Origin: Hypholoma sublateritium FD-334 SS-4
Taxonomy: Eukaryota; Basidiomycota; Agaricomycetes; Agaricales; Strophariaceae
Length of the DNA stretch: 64,000 nucleotides
Direction: 5' to 3'
Assembly (NCBI GenBank): GCA_000827495.1
Contig: KN817564.1
Location: 1-64,000, forward strand
Shown: piece by piece, positions 1 through 12,104 of the stretch
Layout of the letters: each line of letters opens with the position of its first letter
How positions within the stretch are numbered: the stretch's first letter is position 1
The notes under the pieces: generated by a model
Databases searched by the model: none
Seen by the model: the letters and a program-made list of their open reading frames with translations, nothing else
Told to the model about the DNA's origin: nothing
Position numbers and translations under genes: made by a program

Positions 1-1075
1 CGAAATACTAAGGACAAAGCACGAGCTTTGAAAACCAACGCACCTGAACAAGGAGAGCACTCATTAAGTATCCTGACTCCAGCTGGTCCGCATTTGCCTT
101 GTAATTTGTATAGAAACAACGTGCGTGGTAGCTAGATAGCCAGTCAAAGGCATCATCGCATGCGCGTAGCTTAGCACGAACGCTGTCNAAGGGCCAAGGT
201 GAGATTACTTCATCGGCTGTGTGAACAATCGACTCACACAAGGTCAGTCCAGTCGAACTCTGCAGGACATAACAGCCTCCCTGTGACATCGTGCTGGATT
301 CCTCTGTTCTTGCGGCAGCTAGGGTCCAAGAGTATCTCGGGGCGGCGCTGCGCTGCATTCAGCCAATCCGCGACGAATGTACGAATCCGATTTAGGTCGT
401 CGCTACGAGCGCTGTCAGCGCCGCGCTGAAGCTGTTGGACGTTCAGAAAAGCGATGCGTCAAAATATAGGACCGTGCCACTCACCTCTACATAGAACGTG
501 TGGAGCTCCTCGGGCGACCCGTCATCAATTTTCTTCTGGAAGTTTGGGATGAGGTGTTTGAGCACTTGAACCGCCGCATGGCTACGTGCCCAGCTTAGGA
601 GTCAATGTCAGGCTTTTGAAATAATAACAAATACAAACATAGTTGCGACGTACTCGCGCTTCAACTCCTCAACCTCGTCATCGTTTAGCTCCTCGAATTC
701 CTTGTTCAAATCCGCGTCATCTGCATCCTCCAGGTAGGCGGAGTGTCTATCTGAATCTGAGACTTGGTCTTTNATTTCACCGCAGATGAAGGCCACTTTT
801 CGTACGCCGCGCCCAAGCTGACTGATAGAGGTCGTGTTCCTGATTGGTGACAAGTTATAAATCTAATTGTAGTCATTGATCAGATATACTGACCCAGCCT
901 TTCTTTTGGTTGTCTTTTCAGAGTTCACCTCCTCTTGAAGTGCGTGATACCGTCGTTTCCACACAGAGCCTTGGTCCTCATTGCCGTCGCCGCCCAGTAA
1001 AGAATTGTTGGTGGGGTTTAGAGGAAGTGGGCCTGGAGGCTGCGAAGAGCCGCTGAAGGCAGAAGGAAAGGACAT
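1..1075 (-). CDS. DUF6698-like hypothetical protein, partial at the left edge
   Basis: Reconstructed exons on the minus strand are 1075-894, 839-654, 593-485, 431-238 and 182-44, continuing past the window edge. Spliced phases agree and every intron is GT-AG. The protein begins with a Pro/Gly-rich leader, then WKRRYHALQEEV, a GRGVRK segment followed by an acidic stretch, and a block containing HDVTGRLLCPAEFDW and later ARCFYTNYKANADQLESGYL. This pattern (coiled lead-in, Lys/Arg patch, RLLCP-type block) is what I remember of the DUF6698 family, which is expanded in Agaricomycetes and has no known function; that identification is from memory. The gene is head to head with the Plavaka transposase, about 410 bp apart, and contains two ambiguous bases (188 in an intron, 773 in an exon). 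It may be cargo of the element or a neighbouring repeat-family gene. The C terminus is missing. Confidence 0.55.
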
Positions 1076-1484
1076 CTACGCTGCGGAAAGGAGAGGGTTT
1101 TTTCTGAACAAGGTACGCTGCTGCTCCCGTTATATGGTGATAAGTTTAATGCTCAGAGCTAGCGTTTTTCATATAGCGCCGTTTTGGCATCAGTGTGGAG
1201 ACGACGGCTCCACCTGCCTACATTTCGTGACCGCAGTGGTCAAGCCTCCGGCGCTAGAAACATCATGACATCAACGAAGCCGGGTACGAACAGGGGCTGG
1301 ACGCTAGTGCAGAGCTAGGCCTCTTCAACAACCTTACAACAACATATCTATATTTTACGTCCAACTGTCTGTGCCGGCTTTACCAATCACATCGCTCTTA
1401 TCACCCATGGCACGACGCTTTCAAGGCCGCTCGATACTGCAAATTGCCGTCTTTTTTTTGATATTATCACTCCTCATCTCACTA

Positions 1485-4400
1485 ATGTTTCCATGCAAGC
1501 ATTGTAAAGAAGAATTCAGTGCTCTGTCCTTGAAAGGCCTTAAGCTACATCAGAAGAAATGCCCAGCTTATCTGAGCCATGAAGAAGGAGCAAATAGTCG
1601 TCGAAAAGCAACCGTGGAGTCTAAAAAGGTCAGGAGGCAAAAAATCAAAGAGTACAAGGCGCGTTTGGGCTCAACGGCTCCAGGAGTAAGCCTTCTGTAG
1701 GTCCTGATGATACACGGCTAATTGGTCTATCAAGGATCCAGGAGAGCCTACTGCTGGGGCAAACGCGGCATGTTTCGAAAACGAAGCCAACAACGCGCAA
1801 CCGTCCCATAGCTGGGAGGATCGAGCAATGGAGCAAGACTTGACCGTGCTTCCGCCTCCCTCTCCTGTGCCAACTCCCTCAATGCCCGCAGTCCCTTTAT
1901 CCCCTTCGCCACCTCCCCCTCCTCAACTTACACATGCAGGCCGACCAAAGCGGAACTATCGACTACCCGCTCGCTATCTAGACGTCAATCCCGAAATTCT
2001 ACAGCCGCTCGAGGAGGAAAACGAGCAGCCAACAGCTATATTGCCGCGCTTGACTCTCATCGTACGCAATCGACTGCAGACCGCTACAAATTCTTTTGGC
2101 CTATTCCGAGAATACCTCTACCGGCCCTCCTTTGATCCTGACTCCTTTGTTCCCGTTGAAGACCTTTACCAAATCAAAGGAGCTGTCAGAATCAGCCCAG
2201 GATCNGTGCAATCCCCCTCATCTCCTACTCTTGTTCATCGAAACGAGTCGGTTGAGATGCTCATGAACTGGAAGGACTCCGGTGCCGCAACAAAGTCAGA
2301 TGCTGAGATCAACCGCCTGGTGAAGGACGTCCTCCTTAATCCCAATTTTGAACTTAAAGATTTACAAGGATTCAATGCTGCCAGAGAAAACCAACGGAGC
2401 GATGCTGCAGAGAAGGCATCCCCGTTCCTCGACTCCTTTCAAGCTGCTTCCGTTGACATCGAAATCCCCTCTGGTACAAAAGGCGTACCACCAGCCACAT
2501 TTTCTGTCCCGGGGCTTCTATACCGAAAATTGACTGCCGTTATCCAAGCTGCATTCTCTTCGCCACTTGCTCCCCACTTTCACCTGACTCCCTTCAGGCT
2601 ATTTCATTCCTCTTCAAGCGGCAAAAAGGAGNGGGTATTTTCTGAAGTCTACGACTCAGATGTCTATATCGAGGAGCATGACAGGATTCAGCGTGCCCCT
2701 CTTCCCCCAGACGAGCCCAATTGCAAGCGAGAGAAGGTTGTATTCGGTCTCATGGTCTGGTCCGACAGCACCCACCTCGCTAATTTTGGCACAGCAAAAC
2801 TCTGGCCAATCTATTCCTTTTTTTCAGGCATTTCGAAGTACATTCGCAGTCAGCCAAATTCAGGCGCCTGCCAGCACATCGCATATATTCCTTCTCTTCC
2901 TGACTCTTTCCAAGACTTTGCGGCTTCTTTTTGCAGCAAATGGGGCACCCAGAGGAAGGACATCTTGACACATTGTCGGCGGGAGCTTATCCATGGCGTC
3001 TGGAAGCTCCTACTTGATGATGACTTCGTTCATGCGTATAAATACGGAATGGTGGTTAAATGCGCTGATGGCATTGAGCGCCGGGTATATCCTCGATTCT
3101 TCACGTATTCCGCAGATTACCCAGAAAAGTAAGCAGCGTCTTTTTTGCAATTTCTTTATCTTCTAATTGTCTCAATAGAGTATTGCTTGCTACCATACGA
3201 GACAAGGGCCTGTGCCCCTGCCCTCGATGCCTTGCGCCGAAATCCAAACTTGATCAGACTGGTACAAAGCGCGACAGCAATTTCCGACTGAAAAACGTTC
3301 GTATCTACCTATCCACCTTCGTCCAAGCCGCACGCAATGCAATCTACAAATNGGCAGCTGCTATTGCTGGCGTTGTGGTGAATCGGCTGCTCAAACCAAC
3401 GTCCTCCGTTCCCACCCTGGTGAGTTAAAGCCTCTTGGTCGTAGCTGTTTATGAATACCTCTCCTTCGCCCTAGAATGCGTTTTCTGAGAGACTTGGCNA
3501 TGATTTCAATATCTCCCGCATGCTTGTCGTTGATCTTCTGCACGAGTTCGAGCTGGGCGTCTGGAAAGCTCTATTTATGCACTTGATCCGAGTTTTATAT
3601 GCTGCTGCTAGTAATGGTGGTTTAGTTGCTGAACTGGATCTACGGTGAGTCCACATTTTTCTTTACTTACCTGCAGATATTAATCTTCCTTCGATGGTAA
3701 GATTTCGGAATATGCCAACATTTGGCTCAAGCACAATAAGGCGCTTTGCAACAAACGCTTCGGAAATGAAGAAACTTGCAGCTCGTGATTTTGAGGACCT
3801 ACTACAGGTAAGCCCGAGCTCCTCTAGCTAGAAAACATGCTTACGAGCNATTTTTTCTCACTATCTAGTGCAGCATTCCAGCATTTGAAGGGCTGCTACC
3901 GGAACCTTATGATACAATCATCATGACGCTTTTGTACCGGACTGCGGAGTGGCATGCTTTTGCCAAACTTCGGCTCCATACCGAAAGCACCCTACAGCAC
4001 CTTGAAAGGCTTACGACAGAGCTCGGAAAGCTTATGCGAGAGTTTAGGGACATCACGCAGTCCTCCTTTGAAACCTTTGAACTGCCGAAGGAAACAGGCG
4101 CACGACAGAGGCGCCAAACATCTAGAAAGGGAAAGGAGAACGCAGCACCGAGCGACACCTCTGGGAAGAAAGCGAAAAGCCTGAACTTATTCACGTACAA
4201 ATGGCATGCGCTTGGCGATTATGCTCAAGCCATTCGTCTCTTTGGCGGAACGGATGGGTTCTCAACGCAAGTGGTTAGTCTGGCATTCATATTCGATCGT
4301 CCAACTCACTCACGCCAGATTGCCAGGGTGAACTTTCCCACAGAACCGTGAAACGCCTCTACGGCACGACAAACAAACGGAACGCCGAACGTCAGATTGC

Positions 4401-5786
4401 TAAACGCGTTCGAAGACTTGAACGCGCCAATTTGGCTCTTGATGCGAATCAACGGCTTCGGGACCATAAGCAGCGTGAAGCGACCGAACGAGAGAAAACA
4501 GCAGAGCAAGAAAAAATAACAGAACAAGAAGAGACGAGCACAGAGGGTGATGCAGAGCTTCGATACCACATCTCTGCATCAAAAAACAGCCCACAGGACG
4601 TTTTCAGTATGATTCGCAATAACAGAGGCGACCCCGCTTACCACGTATGCCTTTCAAACATATGCTCTTTGAATCTCGGCTAATGAAATCTCTGACGCGT
4701 GAAGAAATTTTTACCAAAGCTTCAAGACCATTTACTAGGACGACTAACGGGCCGTGAATTTGACGGCGACATGCATGAGGAATTTACGGACTCGGACCGA
4801 AACTCCATCCGCTTCCTAGGAGGAAAAATCTATTCTGTCCAGACTTGCCGCATCTACTACACAAGCTATGACTTACAGCGGCAGTACGACGTAATCAACC
4901 CTTGCGCACACCCAGACATCATACTGCGGTCGCCCATCACCGAAGCAGGCGCCGAGCCGTACTGGTATGCCAGGGTCATCGGAGTTTATCATGCCAAGGT
5001 TTGGGCCGAGAACCCAGCAATTCCAGGCGGCAAAATTACCAGACGCATGGACTTCCTTTGGGTTCGCTGGTTTGGAGACGAACCAGGCTATCGCTCAGGA
5101 TTTCGCAGGGCCCGCCTGCCAAAAATTGGCTTCGTGGAATCAACCGACGACTTCGCATTCAGCTTTGTTGACCCCGCAAATGTTATACGCGGATGTCACT
5201 TAATTCCGGCGTTCAATGCTGGCCGAGGTACTACGCTCCTTCCCCAGTCTCGCAGCATAGCTCGTCGCTTGAATCCAGAGGATATCGATGATTGGTTGAA
5301 CTTCTATGTGAACATGTGAGCGACTTCTGCAACTATATGTTTTGAAGCGACTGCTGACATGAAAGAACTGCCAGCTTTGTAGATCGCGATATGGTCATGC
5401 GGTACTATGGCGGCGGGATTGGGCACCTGAGCAATACGCCGTCCCAGCAAGCAGATCTTCTCAACCCCCCGTCTGATGAAATGGATGAGGAAGGTGTGGA
5501 AGAGGAAGATGTGGAAGAAGACGCTGAGAGAGATGCGAGAGATAGACCACAGGATGTTATTATGCATGATGAAGAGCTGGAAGTGGACGCAAATGATGAG
5601 AACGACGGATCTGGGGACAACGATCACGACGACGGCGAAGCCAGCGCTGACGACTACGACTACAACGAGGTTGATTACAGAAACGACGATGAACGTGACG
5701 ATGACGATGACGAGAACGAGGATGACCACGAGGGAAGCAGCTGCGGGAATGATGAGGAAGGCAGTTGCGGCTATGCTTCACCTTAG
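1485..5786 (+). CDS. Plavaka-type (CACTA/KDZ-like) transposase, nine exons, apparently intact
   Basis: Exons 1485-1685, 1735-3128, 3179-3419, 3475-3644, 3702-3807, 3869-4273, 4327-4644, 4705-5315 and 5375-5786 join in frame to about 1285 aa. In order: an N-terminal C2H2-like finger (FPCKHCKEEF...LHQKKC, aa 1-25), a basic stretch, a Pro-rich segment (about aa 99-135), RPKRNYRLPARY, FGLFREYLYRPSFDPDSF, the core VVFGLMVWSDSTHLANFG, FTYSADYPEKVLLATIRD with a CPCPRC cluster, MLVVDLLHEFELGVWKALF, LFTYKWHALGDY, and near the end VIRGCHLIPAF and FVDRDMVMRYYGGGIGH. These blocks are characteristic of Plavaka transposases of mushroom-forming fungi. The last 100 residues are almost all Asp/Glu. ATG 1485 is preferred because it starts directly at the zinc finger; an upstream in-frame ATG at 1371 would add a hydrophobic leader. 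The Ns at 2205, 2632, 3352 and 3499 lie in coding sequence and 3849 in an intron. No stop or frameshift was found, so activity is possible. Confidence 0.85.
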
Positions 5787-6090
5787 TAGTAAACAACGTT
5801 CCGGTTGAGCCAATATATATTCCGTTCAAAAACATGATGTTGTACTCTATTAGGAGTCCCGCTGCCCTTCAAAGTCAGATCCAAGCATGGGCTGCGACGT
5901 CTGATACATCTCGCCAAGGGGCTTTGCAAAAGTGATGAGGAGCAGTACGAGGTGGGCGATAAACGCAGGCGCTGGTGTCTGAGTGCGGTTGTCTGAGTCC
6001 ACGGACCTGATGATGCCGTGCGCAGCTGATGTTGGAGTCCGTCGTTTTTATGAAATGATGGGCTGCTCTTTCTTCGTAGATGCTAGTACT

Positions 6091-6305
6091 ATGATTCTAC
6101 TGCAAACCTTGCAGTAACTTCATAGACAATTATAATTGCCTTGCTATATTTCAATCATTTCTTCTTACAAAAAAATACCATATCTATTTTACGATGTCGC
6201 AGTAATCCTATAACGTGCATCCAATGGGTGATAACCCATTGTCGAGGCAGTATAATATTATCAAGGGCTCATCTACGTCATAACGTTAAATCTGGACTTC
6301 CCTGA
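6091..6305 (+). repeat. Direct repeat, copy 1 (about 215 bp)
   Basis: This starts at ATGATTCTACTGC and ends at GGACTTCCCTGA. It aligns almost without gaps to 6573-6788, a spacing of about 482 bp, with roughly 80-85 % identity by eye. Most differences are transitions. It contains a perfect 8-bp inverted repeat with a 4-base loop (stems 6222-6229 and 6234-6241). It has no coding potential and I do not recognise a family. Confidence 0.85.
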
Positions 6306-6572
6306 GTCCTAAGCTAGTGCGATAATAAACGGCCAAGCACATAATATACAATATTAAAGCTGTATTTGCACCACAAAGCTTGTGGCTATTCCACAGCATT
6401 GTACAAGCTCTTCGCTATATTGCGATCTATTCATGAAGCCAGGTGAAGTGGACAATGCCCGACATCAATACTGTAATTTCATATGAATCTTGCATCTACT
6501 TCATAACACAGAGCAATCTTTTTACAGAGGTTTTTATCATTGATAAAGTGCCTAAGACTCGACATGAATAAT

Positions 6573-6788
6573 ATGATTCTTCTGCAGACCTTACAGCCAC
6601 TTCGTAGACAATTACAATTGCCTTGCTATATTTTAATCATTTCTTCTTACAAGAAAAATATTATATCCATTTTACGACGCCGAAGTAATCCTATAATGTG
6701 TATCTAACAGGTTATCACCCGTTGTCGAGGCAGTATAATATTGTCAAGGGCTCATCAACGTCGTAAGGCTAAATCTGGACTTCCCTGA
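6573..6788 (+). repeat. Direct repeat, copy 2 (about 216 bp)
   Basis: Second copy of the unit at 6091-6305, same orientation. Long stretches are identical (for example TTGTCGAGGCAGTATAATAT and AAATCTGGACTTCCCTGA). The internal hairpin seen in copy 1 is degraded here. The sequence between the two copies is unrelated to them. Confidence 0.85.
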
Positions 6789-7806
6789 TTTCCTGATGTT
6801 GGTATGTAATTCGTGTCAACACACGGATATATCAAGACGACTGGTGCCGAGACTACTTTCTTACCACAATGAGCTCGAAGGCAGCGGTCCCAGTGTACAA
6901 ATTAAATCTCGGGTGTCGCGGCGCGATTAAACGCTCATCGGAGATTGCCATACCCTCTTCAGAGAGGCCGAGTGTTAAACCCGAGTTCCCGCGTCGCTTC
7001 ATAAGAGTCGCTCGCATAGTCCATAATATTGTCATTTGAATGTTATCTGGTGAAAGAGTCCTCATTCACAGTCCACTCAGCTTGATATGATTGATATAAT
7101 ATTTATACTTAGTCAAGACGGCGGAGAATTCACGCAATATTTACTACGGCTCTCTAGTAATAAGCCAGACATGATCAGGAAGGCTTGAGACCCTGAACCT
7201 ATCTCTGAAGAGTTCCACGTTCCTCATCAGACACGACGGGGTTCTCGCATTCAACTGTGTCTACAGAAAGAAGCTCCAAGAAGATTCGGTGGTGATAAAT
7301 TTGTTCTTGTACCCCATCCGTAGAATACTATCACTAGCATCAGTTGAGAACTTGAGTACCAGTCTCAGTAAAACCAGGATCGCTTCGGCTCTAATCCATT
7401 AGATAAATTTCAAGAATGTCTAGAACAATAAAAAATGAACTTCCCTCAGTTTCTTCGAGTAGTAATACATCATTTTAGGGCCTTTCGTCATATTGTTGTA
7501 TTAGGTGACGGCCTTCCTCTATGATGGTCTGATCTCACACACAGCGGTGCTACCCGGATGTTGAGTGATCACATATTCTTTGGAAGCATCGTATGCAATA
7601 TGTACGATTCAGATATTGACACCCTACGGATTATCTCAACACCCAAAATATGTACATTCAGTCCTGCTCTGAAGACTGACTCCCGGTCCTGCTCACTGGA
7701 AATTCCATCTGGCAAAATTCTGCTGTAAATATTCCATAAACTACATCGGATCGCGTTACCAAATAGACCTGAAGGTCAATTCTCGTTCGCGCTAGTTAGC
7801 GTCACG

Positions 7807-7820
7807 TTAGCGTGCGCTAA
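7807..7820. promoter_or_regulatory. Short palindrome with direct GTTAGCGT repeats upstream of ILS1
   Basis: TTAGCG and CGCTAA arms flank a 2-base spacer. An extra GTTAGCGT copy lies just upstream at 7796, and a run of ACGCG/CCGCG words follows (7830-7860). It lies about 270 bp before the ILS1 start codon. A role as a binding site is only a guess. Confidence 0.25.
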
Positions 7821-8084
7821 GCGCATCTCTACGCGCTCTCCGCTCTCCGCGCTCCGCGTCATTGGACATAAGGTCGGGCCCATGATGCACATCTTATCTA
7901 TGTACGTATTCCGGCAAACGCCGCTCCGCGAGCTTTTCGATGATCAGAGATTATAGATGAGTCAATTGACTTTGCAGACTCAAGCAGTGACTACTGAGTG
8001 CTACTGATTCACAGATCAAGCCACTTTCCTTGCTCAACCACTTTTACAATCTTTTAAGCTTGTCAAAACCTGTTCGATACGACG

Positions 8085-11000
8085 ATGTCGTTTCCCGAAC
8101 ACGATAGTGAGCCCAATTGTTTAATTCCGCAAATTTCTATATGCTAATGCGATATGTTTGTCAGTCTCTGCCCCCTTCGATTTTCCTAAGGAGGAAGAGA
8201 AAGTCATAGCGTTCTGGAGAGAAATCGACGCGTTCCATACCAGCTTGAAGCTTTCGGAAGGTCGCCCTGAGTTCTCATTCTACGATGGGCCCCCCTTCGC
8301 AACTGGACTACCCCACTACGGACATCTACTTGCTGGTACCATCAAGGTTAGCTTTCTCGAAAAGATTACATTCGTGCTCCCCTGAATTTTTATTTGAAGG
8401 ACATTGTCACCCGACATGCTCATGTCAGTGGATTCCATGTTACAAGGCGGTTTGGCTGGGATACCCATGGCCTTCCCGTTGAGCACGAGATCGATAAGCA
8501 ACTAGGCATCACTGGAAAAGAAGACGTTATGGCGATGGGAATCGACAAGTACAACGACGAATGTCGCAAGATTGTTATGCGTTATTCATCTGAATGGCGC
8601 CGTACTGTTGAACGTATGGGTCGATGGATCGATTTCGACGACGACTACAAAACCCTGAACGTGACTTTTATGGAATCCGTTTGGTGGGCATTCAATGAAT
8701 TGTTCAAGAAGGGGATGGTCTACCGGGGGCTCAGAGTTATGCCTTATTCAACCGGATGTACTACTCCTCTATCAAATTTCGAAGCTGGATTGGCTTACAA
8801 GGACGTAAATGATCCTGCTGGTGTGTAACTATGCGTTCAAATAAAGAACCTATTCTGATTTTTAATGCAGTCACCGTTGCTTTCCCCTTGGTCGATGATC
8901 CAAGCACATCGTTCTTAGCATGGACGACAACACCCTGGACGCTACCTTCAAATCTTGCCCTCTGCGTGCATCCGGACTACACATATATCAAGATCCACGA
9001 TAGCGAGCGAGACCAAAATTTCATTATCCATGAAAACTTACTACGAACGCTCTACAAAGATCCTAAGAAGGCCAAATACAAGAAAATTGGGCAATTCCAG
9101 GGCTCGGATATGAATGGATGGAGATACATCCCATTATTCGAATACTTTACTGATCAGGTAGGTAAATCTCAGATACACGTATACTCGACCACAAATTCAC
9201 CCATACCTTTTCTCGAAGTTTGAAGACAAGGCATTCCGAGTTGTGGTCGACACATATGTAACAGATGCGGATGGTACTGGCATTGTCCATCAAGCCCCGG
9301 CCTTCGGTGAAGACGATCATCGTATCGCCATCGCCAATGGTGTTTTACGACCCGATGAAATGCCTCCTTGCCCTATTGACGACGCCGGTGTTTTCACCAG
9401 CGAAGTCCCAGAGTTTGCTGGCCTGCACGTGAAGGTATACATATATTCTAAAATATACAATATCTTACGTTAGTACTAATACAACCTGAAGGCAGCAGAT
9501 AGTCCTATCCAAAAGGTTTTAAAGGCGAAGGGACGCCTCATCGTCCAGTCGACGCTGAACCACAGTTACCCTTTCTGCTGGAGGTAGCTTTTGCTCTCAT
9601 TTTTGCGTCAATGCATGATTTAATCAATCCGCAATCTACACAGATCTGGGACACCCTTGATCTATCGCGCTATCCCAGCCTGGTTTGTCAAGGTCACCCC
9701 CATTGTCGATGAGTTGGTCGCGAACAACGAAGGCACTCGATGGTATGTCTCACTGTCCTTATACTTCCTATCATCTAGTTGCTCACCGAACGTAGGGTTC
9801 CGCAGAGTGTTGGAGACAATCGCTTTGGTAATTGGCTGGCAAATGCTCGCGACTGGAACGTATCGCGTAACCGTTACTGGGGAACGCCTATGCCACTGTG
9901 GGCAAGTGAGGACATGCAAGAGGTATGTCTCAATTTACTGCTCCTGTTCATTTTACAAACATCGGCAGATTATCTGCATTGGCTCAATTCAAGAACTCGA
10001 AGAATTATCCGGCGTCAAAGGAATCACCGACTTGCACAGGGACAAGATTGACCACATCACCATCCCATCTAAGGAAGGACGAGGTGACCTAAAACGCATC
10101 GAGGAAATCTTCGATTGTTGGTTTGAATCCGGAAGGTATGAAGGATGTGCCTTGAGCGATGTTGATTTATTAAATTACGTACCAGCATGCCATACGCCCA
10201 ACTCCACTATCCTTTCGAAAATAAGGAATTATTCGAGCGTACCCACCCCGCTGATTTCGTCTCCGAGGGCATTGACCAGACTCGCGGCTGGTTCTATACC
10301 TTACTCGTCCTTTCAACACATCTTTTCGGAAGGGCACCTTGGAAGAATCTCATCGTGACAGGCCTTGTTCTCGCTGCGTATGTGTTACCAACTCTATTGT
10401 TCTGTTAATACTAATCGACGCACTTCTATCCAGTGATGGAAAGAAGATGAGCAAGAGTCTCAAAAACTATCCTGATCCAAACGTGGTCATCGACAAATAC
10501 GGCGCGGATGCTACGAGGTCAGCACATAAAATTTCTTATCATCGAGTATTGCTTACCCTTTTATAGGATGTTCCTCGTAAATTCACCCATTGTACGCGGT
10601 GATAATCTTCGTTTCCGAGAAGAAGGTGTTCGAGAGGTTATCTCCCGCGTGCTGCTTCCCTGGTTGAATTCATTCCGATTTTTCATGGGTCATGCTGCTC
10701 TGTTGAAGAAGGCCACTGGAGTTGACTTCAAATACAATGAACACGCACCATTACCGAACAATGTCATGGATAGGTGGATCCTTGCTCGATGCCAGTCATT
10801 AATCCGTTTGGTTACTGAGGAGATGGCCGCGTATCGCCTCTATACCATCATTCCCCGTCTCCTCGACCTTGTCGATGAGTTAACAAATTGGTACATTAGA
10901 TTCAATCGCAAACGTCTCAAGGGCGAGGATGGCAAAGAAGATACTATTTCTGCTCTCAATACCCTCTTTGAAGCATTGTTCACGCTTTGCCTCACTATGG

Positions 11001-12022
11001 TACGTTACACGCTGTCTCGGCATATCTTATCTGAACATCTTGAGCCAGTCATCTTACACGCCATTCCTGACTGAAAACATCTATCAATCATTACGGACAT
11101 TTATCCCAGAAAATCCTGCAGCCGGAGATACACGCTCTATCCACTTCTTAAAGTTCCCAGCGGTCAAGGAAGAATACTTTGATGTTGACATTGAGCGTCA
11201 AGTGAAGCGCATGCAGGCTGTTATCGACCTCGGGAGGAATGTTCGCGAGCGGAATAATCTTTCCTTCAAGGTAGGCAAGGTCATCACCAGTGCAAAATTT
11301 CATAATTATTCACTCTTGATGTTCATCAGGTGCCTATGAAGGAACTACTCGTGTTTCATCCCGATACCCAATACATAACGGATATCAAGCCTCTGCAACG
11401 TTATATCCAATCAGAGCTGAATGTCCGGGATATCGTGTTCTCATCTGACGAGGGCCTATCTGGTGTCAAATACCGCGCCGTTGCAGACTGGGCAGTGCTG
11501 GGCAAAAAGCTTAGGAAAGACCTCGGTCGTGTCCGAAATGCACTTCCCAACGTTTCCAGCGACGAGGTCAAGGCTTACGTTACCAGCGGAAAGATCGTCG
11601 TCGATGGGATCGAACTCATCGAAGGGGATTTGACCGTCCAGCGTTATCTGGAACCTCCGCCTGCCAGTGAAGGCCAATTTGCCACGAATACCGACAACGA
11701 CGTTGTTATCCGCCTCGACATCCAGATCTACGCTGATTTGCAGGGCGAATGGTTGGCTCGTGAACTCACGAATCGCGTCCAGAAGCTCAGGAAGAAAGCT
11801 GGTCTCCAGGCCACTGACGATGTCCACGTCTTTTACCGCTTCGATGACGGATCGGGTGCTGATCTCCTCAAAGCCATCCAAGAGAACACTGCCATCATCA
11901 CAAAGACTATCGGAAGTCTCCCGGCCGACGTGAAGCAGAAGAAGAAAACCAGCGCCGTCATCATCGAGGAAGAGCAGGAAATCGACGATACGAAATTCAT
12001 GATCTATTTGGCGAGGTCGTAG
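8085..12022 (+). CDS. ILS1: Cytosolic isoleucyl-tRNA synthetase
   Basis: Class I aminoacyl-tRNA synthetase that charges tRNA-Ile in the cytosol. Fourteen exons (8085-8106, 8165-8346, 8400-8820, 8871-9157, 9219-9434, 9492-9583, 9644-9742, 9796-9922, 9969-10135, 10186-10377, 10434-10517, 10567-10999, 11049-11270, 11330-12022) give 1078 aa, the expected size for fungal Ils1. The HIGH-type signature is GLPHYGH near aa 57-60; KMSKS is intact at about aa 606-610. Other family blocks visible are [33 protein letters not shown] in the editing domain, [17 protein letters not shown] and the anticodon-binding helix [12 protein letters not shown]. The start lies in a 22-nt first exon, MSFPEHD then SAPFDF; without it the second exon has no ATG. 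No mitochondrial leader is seen. Confidence 0.95.
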
Positions 12023-12104
12023 TCGACTGGGGAATTCAGGAAACAAATTGTTTGTAATACATAGGTTTGCTTAAAAATACAGTGTCCCGATATATAATGT
12101 GAGA

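Larger units (their letters stand above)
1..5786. mobile_element. Plavaka-type DNA transposon region, ends not identified
   Basis: The transposase and the divergent DUF6698-like gene form a two-gene block with features of a multi-copy element: a complete transposase, and all seven ambiguous bases of the window within 188-3849. The left terminus lies outside the window if the minus-strand gene belongs to the element. I could not identify terminal inverted repeats or a target-site duplication by eye on the right, so the right boundary may lie anywhere between 5787 and about 8000. The coordinates given are the coding extent only. Confidence 0.6.
5787..8084. other. AT-rich 2.3 kb gap between the transposase and ILS1, no convincing gene
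   Basis: Only short open frames occur and none has recognisable protein character or a consistent exon chain. A 70-codon minus frame at 6853-7065 and a few short minus-strand open stretches around 7160-7300 look at most like decayed relics. The interval holds a diverged direct repeat pair (6091-6305 and 6573-6788). It may contain the right end of the transposon and the distal part of the ILS1 promoter. Confidence 0.6.

Noticed and set aside
1371..1484. Upstream in-frame ATG giving a hydrophobic leader to the transposase
   Set aside because: A transposase should not carry a secretory-like leader; the ATG at 1485 starts exactly at the zinc finger.
5304..5729. Hydrophobic Val/Ile-rich minus-strand frame
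   Set aside because: It is the reverse complement of the Asp/Glu-rich tail of the transposase, so its hydrophobicity is an artefact.
6853..7065. 70-codon minus-strand frame in the AT-rich gap
   Set aside because: No homology signal, no exon partners and no start context; possibly a relic but not supportable as a gene.
11456..12046. 196-codon minus-strand frame
   Set aside because: Antisense shadow of the last ILS1 exon.
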